Under the pieces are notes generated by a model that was not told the DNA's origin, did not search any database, and worked only from the letters and a program-made list of their open reading frames with translations. From positions 248,001 to 312,000 of the forward strand of contig JAMPIW010000002.1 in NCBI GenBank assembly GCA_040183005.1: DNA of 64,000 nucleotides. Direction: 5' to 3'. Source of the DNA: Gammaproteobacteria bacterium (lineage in GTDB: Bacteria > Pseudomonadota > Gammaproteobacteria > Ga0077554 > Ga007554). This document shows positions 1 through 8,063 of the stretch, in pieces. The stretch's first letter is position 1; the number at the start of each line of letters is the position of its first letter. The position numbers and the translations under genes are program-made.

Positions 1-390
1 TTGCCGGGCATTGATGATGGGCTTGCCACCGACGAAACTCCAGATATAACGATCAAAACTGCCAAATTCTTTTTGCACAGCCAAAAATAACTGGGCGTTC
101 AAAACCGTTGCGGCCACTTTCAGCCGGTTGCGCACAATGCCGGGATCAGCAAGAAGGGCCGCGATTTTATGTTCATCGTACTGCGCGATTTTTTGGGCAT
201 CAAAATCATCGAATGCCACTCGATAATTCTCACGCTTTTTGAGAATTGTAGACCAGCTCAAACCCGCCTGTGCGCCTTCCAGAATCAAAAACTCGAACAA
301 TACCCGGTCATCATGGACAGGCACGCCCCACTCGCTATCGTGATACTCCATTTCCAATGGGCTTCCGTTTGCCCACTCACAACGCCGCAT
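1..390 (-). CDS. tag: DNA-3-methyladenine glycosylase I, C-terminal part cut by window edge
   Basis: Excises 3-methyladenine from alkylated DNA in base excision repair. The 130 visible codons begin at an ATG at 390 and read open to base 1, so the C-terminal third is missing. The start MRRCEWANG, then YHDSEWGVP, LEGAQAGLSW and LKKRENYR follow E. coli Tag closely. Cys4 and His17 match two of its four zinc ligands and Glu38 matches its base-pocket glutamate. The other two zinc ligands would lie outside the window. Family assignment is secure from the aligned motifs. Confidence 0.93.
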   Translation of the reverse strand, partial: MRRCEWANGSPLEMEYHDSEWGVPVHDDRVLFEFLILEGAQAGLSWSTILKKRENYRVAFDDFDAQKIAQYDEHKIAALLADPGIVRNRLKVAATVLNAQLFLAVQKEFGSFDRYIWSFVGGKPIINARQ

Positions 391-420
391 TGTTTTCACT
401 CCCGTTTACGCGACACACAA

Positions 421-475
421 CAAAAAAATCCTGCAAGGTTTGGGGGAGTCCCTATGCCTCCGCCAAACCCGCAGG
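421..475 (-). terminator. Rho-independent terminator after the VOC gene
   Basis: Read on the minus strand, a G+C-rich stem (arms 461-474 and 431-444 containing GGTTTGG and CCAAACC) is followed by a run of seven T. It lies 35-90 bases past the stop of the VOC-family gene and before tag, so the two genes are probably separate transcription units. Confidence 0.6.
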
Positions 476-510
476 AGTCTCGATTTTTTGGGGTGATACT
501 TATTGTGTTT

Positions 511-906
511 CTAACTCTGATTCAAATTCTGCCAGATGCCAATGGTGTTGCCTTCGGTATCTTTAACATACGCATAAAGGCCCATATCGGCGATCTGCAT
601 TGTCTCCATCACGACGATGCCACCAGAGGCTTTCACTTTCGCAAGTGATACTTTAATGTCTTCGACGGTTATTGCAACCACTGGGCCTTGCACAGGAAAT
701 TTCGGGTTGCGCTCGAACATACCGCCATTGATATAGCCCGCCTCCTTCGGCATGTTTTTTTCGTCTACCGGGCCGGTGTGTAGCCCCACGTACTGCATAC
801 CCGGCATGGGAAACACCATCGTATTCCACCCAAACACGCCTTCGTAAAATTTTCTCGCGCGGGTGACATCATCGGCCGGGATTTCAAAATGCTGCACTTT
901 GTCCAT
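511..906 (-). CDS. VOC (glyoxalase/bleomycin-resistance) family protein
   Basis: A 131-residue protein of the vicinal oxygen chelate fold. It starts MDKVQHFEIPADDVTRARKF, the usual N-terminal beta-alpha unit of single-domain VOC proteins of the YP_/VOC 'predicted lactoylglutathione lyase-related' type. It ends with KDTEGNTIGIWQ, which carries the conserved C-terminal glutamate-side motif (D-x-E-G-N-x-I-G-I/L-W). A good AGGAGAGG ribosome site precedes the ATG. The substrate cannot be read from sequence; many relatives are uncharacterised. It is followed by its own terminator. Confidence 0.85.
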   Translation of the reverse strand: MDKVQHFEIPADDVTRARKFYEGVFGWNTMVFPMPGMQYVGLHTGPVDEKNMPKEAGYINGGMFERNPKFPVQGPVVAITVEDIKVSLAKVKASGGIVVMETMQIADMGLYAYVKDTEGNTIGIWQNLNQS

Positions 907-984
907 ATGCCTCTCCTCCAGCTTGAAGTTAATCGACTTTGACCGCTTGGCTTATTGCCAAATGGAGGTACAACTTTACGACAT

Positions 985-1012
985 CCCTCCTGACAGCATT
1001 ATGTCAGGAGGG
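985..1012 (-). terminator. Perfect 11-bp hairpin downstream of lipA
   Basis: Arms CCCTCCTGACA (985-995) and TGTCAGGAGGG (1002-1012) pair perfectly around a six-base loop, 13 bases after the lipA stop. There is no T-run on the minus strand, so it may act as a weak terminator or an mRNA 3'-end stabiliser. Confidence 0.45.
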
Positions 1013-1024
1013 GTTAAAAGAAAG

Positions 1025-2005
1025 CTATACGACTTTAGGGTGGGCTTTTTCACCCGCCGCCTGGAGATCGGCGTGGTAGGAGGAGCGCACCATCGGGCCG
1101 CTGGCGACATTGGCAAAGCCCATTTTGCGGCCTACTTCCGCGAGACGATCAAACTCATCAGGCGTAACGTAGCGCGCCACAGGCAGGTGGTGTTGGCTGG
1201 GTTGCAGATATTGACCGAGGGTGAGCATGTTGCAGCCGTGAGCGCGCAAATCCATCATCACCTGTTCAACTTCCTCGATGGTCTCACCGAGGCCGAGCAT
1301 CACACCGGACTTGGTAGGGATGGCGGGATGAGCCGCCTTGAAGCGCTGCAGCAGCTTGAGAGACCACTCATAATCGGAGCCGGGGCGTGCCTGTTTGTAG
1401 AGGCGCGCCACGGTTTCCAGGTTGTGGTTGAAAACATCCGGAGGATTGTCGTTGAGCACCTCCAGCGCGACATCCATGCGTCCACGAAAATCAGGCACAA
1501 GGATTTCGAGCCGCGTGTTCGGCGCCCTGCGGCGTATTGCCTGGATGCAGGCGGCAAAGTGGCCCGCACCGCCGTCGCGCAGGTCGTCGCGGTCCACCGA
1601 GGTCACCACCACATAGCGCAGCCCCATCGCCTCAATGGTACGCGCAAGGTTCTCCGGCTCGTCGGCATCCAGCGCATTGGGCCTGCCGTGGGCGACATCG
1701 CAAAACGGGCAACGCCGCGTGCAAATATTGCCCATGATCATAAAGGTAGCGGTGCCGTGACCGAAGCATTCCCCCAGATTCGGGCATGACGCCTCTTCGC
1801 ACACCGTATGCAACCTGTGTTCGCGCAATACGCCCTTGAGCCGCGCAACCTCCGGACTGTTGGGCGAACGGGCGCGTATCCATGCCGGTTTTCTCAGGGG
1901 CACCGCAGCGGGCACCACTTTAACCGGGATACGAGACACTTTTGACTCGCCCTTCATAGGGTTGGGCGCCAGGGGAGGAAGTTCGTCGCTATCGAATATG
2001 GCCAT
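1025..2005 (-). CDS. lipA: Lipoyl synthase
   Basis: A radical-SAM enzyme that inserts two sulfurs into protein-bound octanoyl chains to make lipoyl groups on 2-oxoacid dehydrogenases and GcvH. The 326-residue product has both cluster sites: Cys69/74/80 in [12 protein letters not shown] (auxiliary 4Fe-4S, sulfur donor) and Cys95/99/102 in CTRRCPFC (radical-SAM cluster). It also has the family C-terminal RSSYHAD serine that ligates the auxiliary cluster. Length is normal. It lies 96 bases downstream of lipB on the same strand, the usual order for the pathway. Confidence 0.97.
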   Translation of the reverse strand: MAIFDSDELPPLAPNPMKGESKVSRIPVKVVPAAVPLRKPAWIRARSPNSPEVARLKGVLREHRLHTVCEEASCPNLGECFGHGTATFMIMGNICTRRCPFCDVAHGRPNALDADEPENLARTIEAMGLRYVVVTSVDRDDLRDGGAGHFAACIQAIRRRAPNTRLEILVPDFRGRMDVALEVLNDNPPDVFNHNLETVARLYKQARPGSDYEWSLKLLQRFKAAHPAIPTKSGVMLGLGETIEEVEQVMMDLRAHGCNMLTLGQYLQPSQHHLPVARYVTPDEFDRLAEVGRKMGFANVASGPMVRSSYHADLQAAGEKAHPKVV

Positions 2006-2101
2006 GGGATTTTCTGGGAGTTGAGTTAGAAGAATTTACGCGGATTCAAACAGATATGATTCATGCTCAACCTGTGGAGTCTGACCTATCGTCAGCATAG
2101 T

Positions 2102-2710
2102 TTACCCCAGATGCCGCCCAAGATGCCTTAACAGCGCATCAGACACTTCGCCAAGATCGCCCGGCCCGCCCAAATCGCTCACCTGCGTAACCTCCATCCC
2201 CGCATAACCGCAGGGGTTGATGCGTTGAAACGGCTCCAGATCCATCGCCACATTAAGGCTCAGGCCGTGATAGCTACATCCTCGGCGCACGCGCAGTCCC
2301 AGAGCCGCGATTTTGCTGTTCCCAACATACACACCGGGGGCGTCGCGGCGCGCATGGGCAGGGATGCCATAGTCCGCCAGCAGGTCGATCACCGCCTGCT
2401 CCATGAAACCAACCAGTTGCCGCACCCCCCAGCCACGGCGGCGCAGGTCAACCAGCACATAGACCACCGCCTGGCCCGGCCCGTGGTAAGTGACCTGTCC
2501 ACCGCGATCCACCTGGGTCACCGGGACAGCGCCCGGATCAAGCAGGTGCTCGGGCTTGCCGTTCATTCCCTGGGTATACAACGGCGGATGCTCCACCAGC
2601 CACAGCTCATCGGCGGTATCCTCCGTGCGCGCGGCGGTGAATTCCTGCATGGCGTGCCATACCGGCAGGTAGTCGCGATATCCAAGGTGGTGCACCACAA
2701 CTTTCGGCAT
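2102..2710 (-). CDS. lipB: Octanoyl-ACP:protein N-octanoyltransferase
   Basis: Moves octanoate from acyl carrier protein to the lipoyl domain, giving LipA its substrate. Motifs seen are [12 protein letters not shown], the lysine in [16 protein letters not shown] and the catalytic cysteine in INPCGYAGM. The frame is open 14 codons further upstream (to 2752). I prefer the methionine at 2710 because [14 protein letters not shown] is the normal family start. It is followed by lipA in the same direction. Confidence 0.95.
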   Translation of the reverse strand: MPKVVVHHLGYRDYLPVWHAMQEFTAARTEDTADELWLVEHPPLYTQGMNGKPEHLLDPGAVPVTQVDRGGQVTYHGPGQAVVYVLVDLRRRGWGVRQLVGFMEQAVIDLLADYGIPAHARRDAPGVYVGNSKIAALGLRVRRGCSYHGLSLNVAMDLEPFQRINPCGYAGMEVTQVSDLGGPGDLGEVSDALLRHLGRHLG

Positions 2711-2787
2711 CTCTGATTTAGTCAAGCCCAGCGGTGCGGTGCCAAGATTCATCTATAACTTACCGGGATAAAGTTGCAAAAACGGTC

Positions 2788-2918
2788 TTGACTCGCACCA
2801 CACTCGTGGTTTAGATTTCACGGCACATTATATTACATCCCGTCAGGATTGCGGGGATGCGGGGTTACAACAAAAACCACACGCATCACCACTAAGCGGC
2901 TTCGGCCGCTTTTTTTAT
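2788..2918 (+). ncRNA. Candidate small RNA or short leader ending in a strong terminator
   Basis: Between the divergent lipB and yqaA starts lies a possible promoter: TTGACT at 2788-2793 and a weak TAGATT-type -10 near 2812. About 70 bases on is a textbook terminator, AAGCGGC-TTCG-GCCGCTT followed by T7 (2894-2916). No gene ends here on the plus strand, so the terminator needs a transcript of its own. It is either a short RNA of about 90 nt or an attenuator upstream of the YqaA-type gene. No known sRNA family was recognised. Confidence 0.35.
2894..2918 (+). terminator. Rho-independent terminator upstream of the YqaA-type gene
   Basis: A GC-rich 7-bp stem with a TTCG tetraloop is followed directly by seven T. 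It lies 22 bases before the next ATG on the same strand, so transcription from upstream would stop before that gene. Confidence 0.7.
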
Positions 2919-2940
2919 TGCCTTTCATAGCGGAGGGCTA

Positions 2941-3369
2941 ATGTTGGAGTTTGTCAACGAATGGGGGGTATGGGCGCTATTCCTGAGCGCTTTTCTTGCC
3001 TCAACGATAATACCGGGCGGCTCGGAAGCGATCCTGGCGCTGCTGGCCGCCAACAAGGGCCATGATCCTTTGACGTTATTCTGGGTGGCGACGCTGGGCA
3101 ATACGCTGGGGGGAATGAGCTCCTGGCTGATCGGCCGGGTAATTGCATGGCGCTACCCGGCGCAAGCCATGGGCAATGAAAAGCTGCGGCGCGCAGAGCA
3201 CTATATGCAAAAATGGGGTAGCCCGCTGCTGCTGTTTTCCTGGCTGCCAATAATCGGCGACCCGTTGTGCGTGGCAGCAGGCTGGCTGCGCATCCACGGC
3301 GGGCTGGCTCTGCTATTTATCGCCATCGGCAAAGCGGCGCGCTATGCGGCCATTCTGCTGATTGTCTAA
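2941..3369 (+). CDS. YqaA-type DedA/SNARE-associated inner membrane protein
   Basis: A small integral membrane protein (142 residues) of the DedA/VTT superfamily, YqaA subgroup. It begins MLEFVNEWGVWALFLSAF and has the family's polar membrane re-entry signature (FLASTIIPGGSEAI, then TLGNTLGGMSSWLIGR) and a C-terminal GWLRIHGGLALLFIAIGK. Three or four membrane segments can be picked out. DedA relatives move lipids or support membrane homeostasis; the role of the YqaA group is unproven. A GGAGGG ribosome site lies 5 bases upstream. Confidence 0.85.
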   Translation: MLEFVNEWGVWALFLSAFLASTIIPGGSEAILALLAANKGHDPLTLFWVATLGNTLGGMSSWLIGRVIAWRYPAQAMGNEKLRRAEHYMQKWGSPLLLFSWLPIIGDPLCVAAGWLRIHGGLALLFIAIGKAARYAAILLIV

Positions 3370-3372
3370 AAG

Positions 3373-4470
3373 TTAGCTTTGCTGATTCTCCTCGGGCACG
3401 TTATCCAGACCACCCTTCAGTACGCTCGCCTGCAATCCGTACTGCCCCAGGATGAACGCGGCAGCGGAGCTGCGCTGCCCGGACTCGCAACAGCAGATGT
3501 AATGCTGTTCCCGGCCCAGCTCCTTAATGCGCCGGTGCAGCTCCTGAACTGGAATGTTGATCGCCTCCGCCAAGCGCCTGTGACCAAACTCGGATGGCAA
3601 GCGCACATCCAGCCACCGTGCGCCTGCCTTGGCTTTTTCCTGCCCCTCCTCAAAGGTCACCCATTGCAACACTGGCTCCTTCAGAAGTTTCAGGAAATCG
3701 GTCTTGGACAAACGCAGCAGCACACCGTCCGTGAGCATCGACACGGTGGCGTTGCGCGGTTTATTTGAAATAAGGGCGGCCTCGCCAAAGCTGCTTCCTT
3801 CGCTCAATTGCGCAATCTCAATGGATTCATATTCATATTCATCCTCAACAAGGCGCGTTACCAGCGCCGCGCCCTCGTCGATCATGTAAAAATAATCCCC
3901 CGCATCGCCCTGCCGGATGACTACATCTCCAGCGGACACTTTAAAAGGCTCGAGACGGTCGAGCAGTTGCTCGATGTTCGCGGGAGGCAAGCTGCGAAAC
4001 GTTGGGGAACGGTACATTTTTTGCAGCCAGCGGCTTTTGTCTACGCTGAACACGCCCTCCGCGCTCATGATAATTTCAGGTTCCCTGGAAGCAAACTGGC
4101 TCCAGGCAAGCATGGTTTCGATCAGGTCGCTGTCAAGACATATCACTTCAAGATCAGTTGTGGCGCTCGCCGTGTAACGGTGGGGTTGAACTTTTGTAAG
4201 CGCATAATACAGGCCGCCCACACCGCCCGAGGTTTTACTCGAGATAGCTATCTGATCCCTGGCAGATTCCGAGGTAAGCAGAATATCTCCGCTCAGCAGA
4301 TAGATAATCTTACGGTCAGCTTCACCTTCACAAAAGAGGCATACGCCTGGTGCTAGCTTCTCAATCGCGGTTTGCGTCACCAGATACTCAAGCTGTTCCG
4401 TCGCGAGCGCGGCAAGGGGCACAAGCTGCTTGAGCAACTCAATAGTCACTATGTTTGATTCTGTGCTCAT
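3373..4470 (-). CDS. Cyclic nucleotide-binding regulator fused to a rhodanese domain
   Basis: A 365-residue cytosolic protein. Two cyclic-nucleotide-binding-like domains cover about the first 280 residues; the second is clearest (FKVSAGDVVIRQGDAGDYFY, then EGSSFGEAALISNKPRNATV). A rhodanese domain fills the C-terminal 75, with the active loop CCCESGQRSSAAA and the front motif WLDVRLPSEFGHRRL. The frame is open upstream to 4560. ATG at 4470 is preferred because AGGAAATGAT precedes it and it sits one base after the stop of the DUF2905 gene, implying coupling. The rhodanese cysteine is present, so sulfur or redox sensing is possible, but the ligand is unknown. Confidence 0.85.
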   Translation of the reverse strand: MSTESNIVTIELLKQLVPLAALATEQLEYLVTQTAIEKLAPGVCLFCEGEADRKIIYLLSGDILLTSESARDQIAISSKTSGGVGGLYYALTKVQPHRYTASATTDLEVICLDSDLIETMLAWSQFASREPEIIMSAEGVFSVDKSRWLQKMYRSPTFRSLPPANIEQLLDRLEPFKVSAGDVVIRQGDAGDYFYMIDEGAALVTRLVEDEYEYESIEIAQLSEGSSFGEAALISNKPRNATVSMLTDGVLLRLSKTDFLKLLKEPVLQWVTFEEGQEKAKAGARWLDVRLPSEFGHRRLAEAINIPVQELHRRIKELGREQHYICCCESGQRSSAAAFILGQYGLQASVLKGGLDNVPEENQQS

Positions 4471-4471
4471 A

Positions 4472-4678
4472 TCATTTCCTGAACAACCAAAACAACAGGG
4501 TAAGGAGAAGGCTGACGATGATGGACGTCGTAATGGGAAAGTAGAAACGGAAATTGTCACGCTCTATCGCGATATCGCCCGGCAACCTGCCTAAACCAGC
4601 TTTCTGCAATACCGGCCATAGCAACCCCAAAACAACCAGAACGATGCCGACGATAATAAGTATACGGCTGATGTTCAT
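4472..4678 (-). CDS. DUF2905 small membrane protein
   Basis: Sixty-eight residues with two membrane helices joined by a short loop containing GRLPGDIAIERDNFRFYFP, the hallmark of the DUF2905 family. The function is unknown across bacteria. Its stop is one base ahead of the CNB-rhodanese gene's start, so the two are probably co-translated and may act together at the membrane. Confidence 0.85.
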   Translation of the reverse strand: MNISRILIIVGIVLVVLGLLWPVLQKAGLGRLPGDIAIERDNFRFYFPITTSIIVSLLLTLLFWLFRK

Positions 4679-4726
4679 GAATGTTCACCTCGCCAGCAAT
4701 GAGTCTTCATACCAGAAAAAGCGATT

Positions 4727-4850
4727 AGCCACAGAGAACACAGGGTTCACAGAGGAAAGATGATGAGTTGCCGTGGACTTCCCCCCTCACCCGCCCGGTA
4801 ATCAGGAAAAACACGCAGAGTCCTCCATCATCTCTGCGTTCTCTGTGGCT
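4727..4850. repeat. Inverted-repeat intergenic element, 'GCCACAGAGAAC' type
   Basis: Arms AGCCACAGAGAAC (4727-4739) and GTTCTCTGTGGCT (4838-4850) form a perfect 13-bp terminal inverted repeat around AT/GC-mixed non-coding sequence. Similar half-sites, such as CTGTGGCTAAC, occur near 28190 and 40372, suggesting a dispersed family. No open frame is inside. Confidence 0.55.
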
Positions 4851-4865
4851 TGCATCTGCGGTTTT

Positions 4866-6761
4866 TCATACTTCTGTCAGCGCCGCCAGCGTCTCGCTGA
4901 CCTCCAACCAATCCTCTTCAATCTTTTGTAATTGCTCCATAATCAACATTCGCTGTGCGATGCCCTCATTCAGGCGAACCGCGTTTTCCGCTTGATAACT
5001 GACGGGATCGGCGAGTAGCACGTCCACTGCGGTCTTTTCGTCATGGAGGCGAGATAGCTGTTTTTCGATCTCGCCCAGGCGCTTTTCCAGCGGGCGGCGC
5101 TGCTGTGCGGCCTGGCGGTTTTGCAGCTTGGAGTTATTATTAGCGGCAGCGGACGAATTTTTCGGAAGACCTGACTGTTTTTGCTTTTGCGACTGATTCA
5201 GCCAATCCCGGTAATCATCCAGGTCACCATCGAATGCCGCCACTTTACCATCCGCCACCAGCACCAGACTGTCGGCAATGGTACGCAGCAGGTAGCGATC
5301 GTGCGACACCACCACCAACGCACCCTGATAATCCTGCAGGGCCATGGTAAGCGCATCGCGCATATCCAGATCCAGGTGATTGGTGGGCTCATCGAGCAAT
5401 AGCAGATGCGGACGCTGCCACGCGAGCAGGGCCAGCACCAGGCGCGCCTTTTCTCCCCCGGAAAATGGCGCCACTGCACGCAACGCATCATCACCGGCAA
5501 AACCAAAACCACCGAGAAAACTGCGCATTTCCTGCTCGCCCGCACCGCCCTGCTGATCGAGACGCCGTAGATGTTGTAATGGATTTTCCTCAGGGCGCAG
5601 TTGTTCGAGTTGATGCTGGGCAAAATAACCGATGCGCAAGCCATCGCCGTCAATCCGCTGCCCGCTCAGGGGCTTAATCTCACCGGCCAGAAACTTGATG
5701 AGGGTAGACTTGCCCGCACCGTTGCGGCCCAGCACACCCAGGCGCGCGCCCGCCTCCAGACCGAGATTAATGTCGCGCAAAACAACAGTATCGCCATAGC
5801 CGACATTAACCTTGTCCAGGCGCAACAAGGGATGAGGGTATTTGGCGGGTTCGCGGAAAGCAAAGCGGAATGGTGAATCCACATGGGCTGCGGCAATCGT
5901 CTCCATGCGCGCCAGGGCTTTGAGCCGACTTTGCGCCTGGCGCGCCTTGCTGGCCTTGGCGCGGAAGCGCGCCACGAATTCCTGCATGTGGGCGATTTCA
6001 CGCTGCTGCTTCTCGTAAGTGCCCTGCTGTAGCGCCAACCGCTCGGCGCGCTGCCGCTCGAATTGCGCGTAATTGCCGCTGTACAGGTTGATATTGCGCT
6101 GCTCCACATGGGCGATGGTATCCACCACATTATCCAGAAAGTCGCGGTCGTGGGAGATCAGCAACAGCGTACCTGGGTAAACCAACAACCACTGCTCAAG
6201 CCACAATACGGCATCGAGATCGAGATGGTTGGTCGGCTCATCGAGCAACAGCAAATCGGAACGGCACATCAGCGCCTTGGCAAGATTGAGCCGCATGCGC
6301 CAACCGCCGGAGAAGGCACTGACAGGTCGCGTATGCTCCGCCACATCGAACCCCAGGCCGCTTAGGAGCTGCGCCGCGCGTATACGAACGGAGTAGCCGT
6401 CAATATTTTCATAGCGCGCATAGAGTGCGGCGATACGCACGCCATCATCGGCATGACCAGCTTCGGCAATCTGCGCCTCAAGCGTGCGCAGCTCCGCGTC
6501 GCCATCAATGACATACTCTATCGCAGCCTGATCCAGCGCCAGGGTTTCTTGCGCAACATGGGCGATGGTCAGCCGTGACGGCATATCCACATCGCCGCCA
6601 TCCTGGTGGATTTCGCCGCGCAGCAAGGCAAACAGACTGGATTTTCCGGTGCCATTGGCGCCGGTGATGCCGATTTTTTGTCCGGCGTGAAAAGTGAGTG
6701 TAACGTCCTCCAGCAGAAGGCGTCCGCCGCGTCGCAGCGATATATTACGTAGCGTGATCAT
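4866..6761 (-). CDS. yheS: ABC-F ATPase YheS
   Basis: A soluble tandem ABC ATPase of the ABC-F group (631 residues), which acts on ribosomes rather than transporting. Both halves are complete: Walker A GANGTGKSS and GRNGAGKST, signature SGGWRMRL and SGGEKARL, and LLLDEPTNHLDLD twice. The linker (FRAKASKARQAQSRLKAL) and a charged C-terminal coiled coil follow E. coli YheS nearly residue by residue. YheS is reported to relieve stalling by certain nascent chains. The gene stands alone. Confidence 0.93.
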   Translation of the reverse strand: MITLRNISLRRGGRLLLEDVTLTFHAGQKIGITGANGTGKSSLFALLRGEIHQDGGDVDMPSRLTIAHVAQETLALDQAAIEYVIDGDAELRTLEAQIAEAGHADDGVRIAALYARYENIDGYSVRIRAAQLLSGLGFDVAEHTRPVSAFSGGWRMRLNLAKALMCRSDLLLLDEPTNHLDLDAVLWLEQWLLVYPGTLLLISHDRDFLDNVVDTIAHVEQRNINLYSGNYAQFERQRAERLALQQGTYEKQQREIAHMQEFVARFRAKASKARQAQSRLKALARMETIAAAHVDSPFRFAFREPAKYPHPLLRLDKVNVGYGDTVVLRDINLGLEAGARLGVLGRNGAGKSTLIKFLAGEIKPLSGQRIDGDGLRIGYFAQHQLEQLRPEENPLQHLRRLDQQGGAGEQEMRSFLGGFGFAGDDALRAVAPFSGGEKARLVLALLAWQRPHLLLLDEPTNHLDLDMRDALTMALQDYQGALVVVSHDRYLLRTIADSLVLVADGKVAAFDGDLDDYRDWLNQSQKQKQSGLPKNSSAAANNNSKLQNRQAAQQRRPLEKRLGEIEKQLSRLHDEKTAVDVLLADPVSYQAENAVRLNEGIAQRMLIMEQLQKIEEDWLEVSETLAALTEV

Positions 6762-6806
6762 GGCGGGTAGTTTACCAGCTATGGGGCACGTATGGAGTTC
6801 AGGTTA

Positions 6807-6929
6807 ACCCAGATTGTCCATTACCCCCAAAACCGTTCGCCCTGAGCCTGTCGAAGGGCCGTTCATGGTTCAACAGGCTCACCACGAACGGCGGTATACG
6901 CTCTATTTCGCCTAATGGACAATCGGGTG
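6807..6929. mobile_element. MITE family 1, copy 1 (TIR ACCCAGATTGTCC)
   Basis: A 123-bp non-coding element with arms ACCCAGATTGTCCATTA and TAATGGACAATCGGGT, and an inner palindrome around CCGTTCGCCCTGAGCCTG and its complement. It is flanked by TTA at 6804-6806 and 6930-6932, a 3-bp duplication. The right TTA is the stop codon (TAA) of the neighbouring HD-GYP gene. Further copies lie at 13753 and 33994. Confidence 0.7.
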
Positions 6930-7976
6930 TTAATGCATCGGAGACTCGTTGCGAAAATTTTTCATGATCGCCTGCACAGACTGCCAATCATTGAACAACG
7001 CCTCCACACACGCCGGATCAAAGTGGCTTCCCGCCCCTGTACGGATGGTTTCCGCGACACGCTCCACTTCCCACGCTTCTTTATAGGGGCGATGGGATAG
7101 CAGCGCATCGAACACATCCGACAACGCAACGATCCGGCCATAAATCGGGATATCATCACCTTTCAAGCCAAACGGGTAACCCGATCCATCGTACTTTTCG
7201 TGATGAGTCAACGCGATCTGCGCAGCTACATTGAGAATGCGGGATTCACTGCCCTTGAGAATTTCAAAGCCGATCTGGGCATGCTGCCGCATGATGGTGA
7301 TTTCCGCCGGGCTCAAGGGGCCGGGCTTGAGGAGGATATAATCGGGGATGCCGACTTTACCGATGTCATGCATCGGCGCCGCCTCCAGGAGGGCGTCCTG
7401 ATCCTGACGGGAAAGCCCGAGATTTTTTGCAATCAACTGCGAATAATGGGCCATGCGCAGCACGTGCGCGCCGGTTTCCGGGTCGCGGTATTCCGCCGCC
7501 TTGGAGAGGCGGATAATAATCTCGCGCTCCCGCGACACAATCTCATCGGTAACCTTGCTTACCTCCTGAGACAGCCATCCCGCAAGATCAGAAAGTTGCT
7601 TGTGGCTACGGCTTAAAGCAAGCATGTTTTTAACACGGGCAATAAGCTCTATTGAATCGACAGGTTTAGTGAGAAAATCCGTTGCCCCCATCTCCAGCGC
7701 CTGATAGCGCACTGACTTTTCATGAACAACCGTCACCATCAGCAAAGGCGTCGCACCCTTTCCCTCCAAGGCACGGAAACGGCGCAGAAACTCAATGCCA
7801 TCTATATCCGGCATGGCATAATCGAGAATCACCAGATCGGGATCACTCCGCTCGCACCACTCCAGCCCCTCATGAGGATCCGTAAAACAAATTATGCTAC
7901 ATTCCTCAAGTGAGTCCAGCATCTTTAACAACAGAGACACCGAATCCTGATCGTCATCCACTATCACTATATTCAC
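6930..7976 (-). CDS. Response regulator with HD-GYP c-di-GMP phosphodiesterase domain (copy 1)
   Basis: A 348-residue two-domain regulator. The receiver domain (1-120) has the acidic pair DDD at 7-9, phospho-acceptor Asp52 in VILDYAMPD and a lysine in FLTKPVD. The HD-GYP domain (about 155-340) has HDIGKVGIPD, HHEKYDGSGYP and the GYP-loop region GRIVALSDVFDALLSHRPYK. It would break down cyclic di-GMP when phosphorylated. A close paralogue of the same length lies immediately upstream. The stop codon overlaps the target duplication of an inserted MITE. The cognate kinase is not evident next door. Confidence 0.92.
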   Translation of the reverse strand: MNIVIVDDDQDSVSLLLKMLDSLEECSIICFTDPHEGLEWCERSDPDLVILDYAMPDIDGIEFLRRFRALEGKGATPLLMVTVVHEKSVRYQALEMGATDFLTKPVDSIELIARVKNMLALSRSHKQLSDLAGWLSQEVSKVTDEIVSREREIIIRLSKAAEYRDPETGAHVLRMAHYSQLIAKNLGLSRQDQDALLEAAPMHDIGKVGIPDYILLKPGPLSPAEITIMRQHAQIGFEILKGSESRILNVAAQIALTHHEKYDGSGYPFGLKGDDIPIYGRIVALSDVFDALLSHRPYKEAWEVERVAETIRTGAGSHFDPACVEALFNDWQSVQAIMKNFRNESPMH

Positions 7977-8063
7977 AATTACCCTCCGATGGCCCGCATG
8001 GTTTTATTCATGAACAACATGCCTGTACTTTTTTAGTTTTTTTTATTTTATTGAAAATCCGCT

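Noticed and set aside
863-1789. Open frame of 308 codons opposite lipA
   Set aside because: It is antisense to a certain lipA, has no family-like motif and exists because of GC-rich codon use on the other strand.
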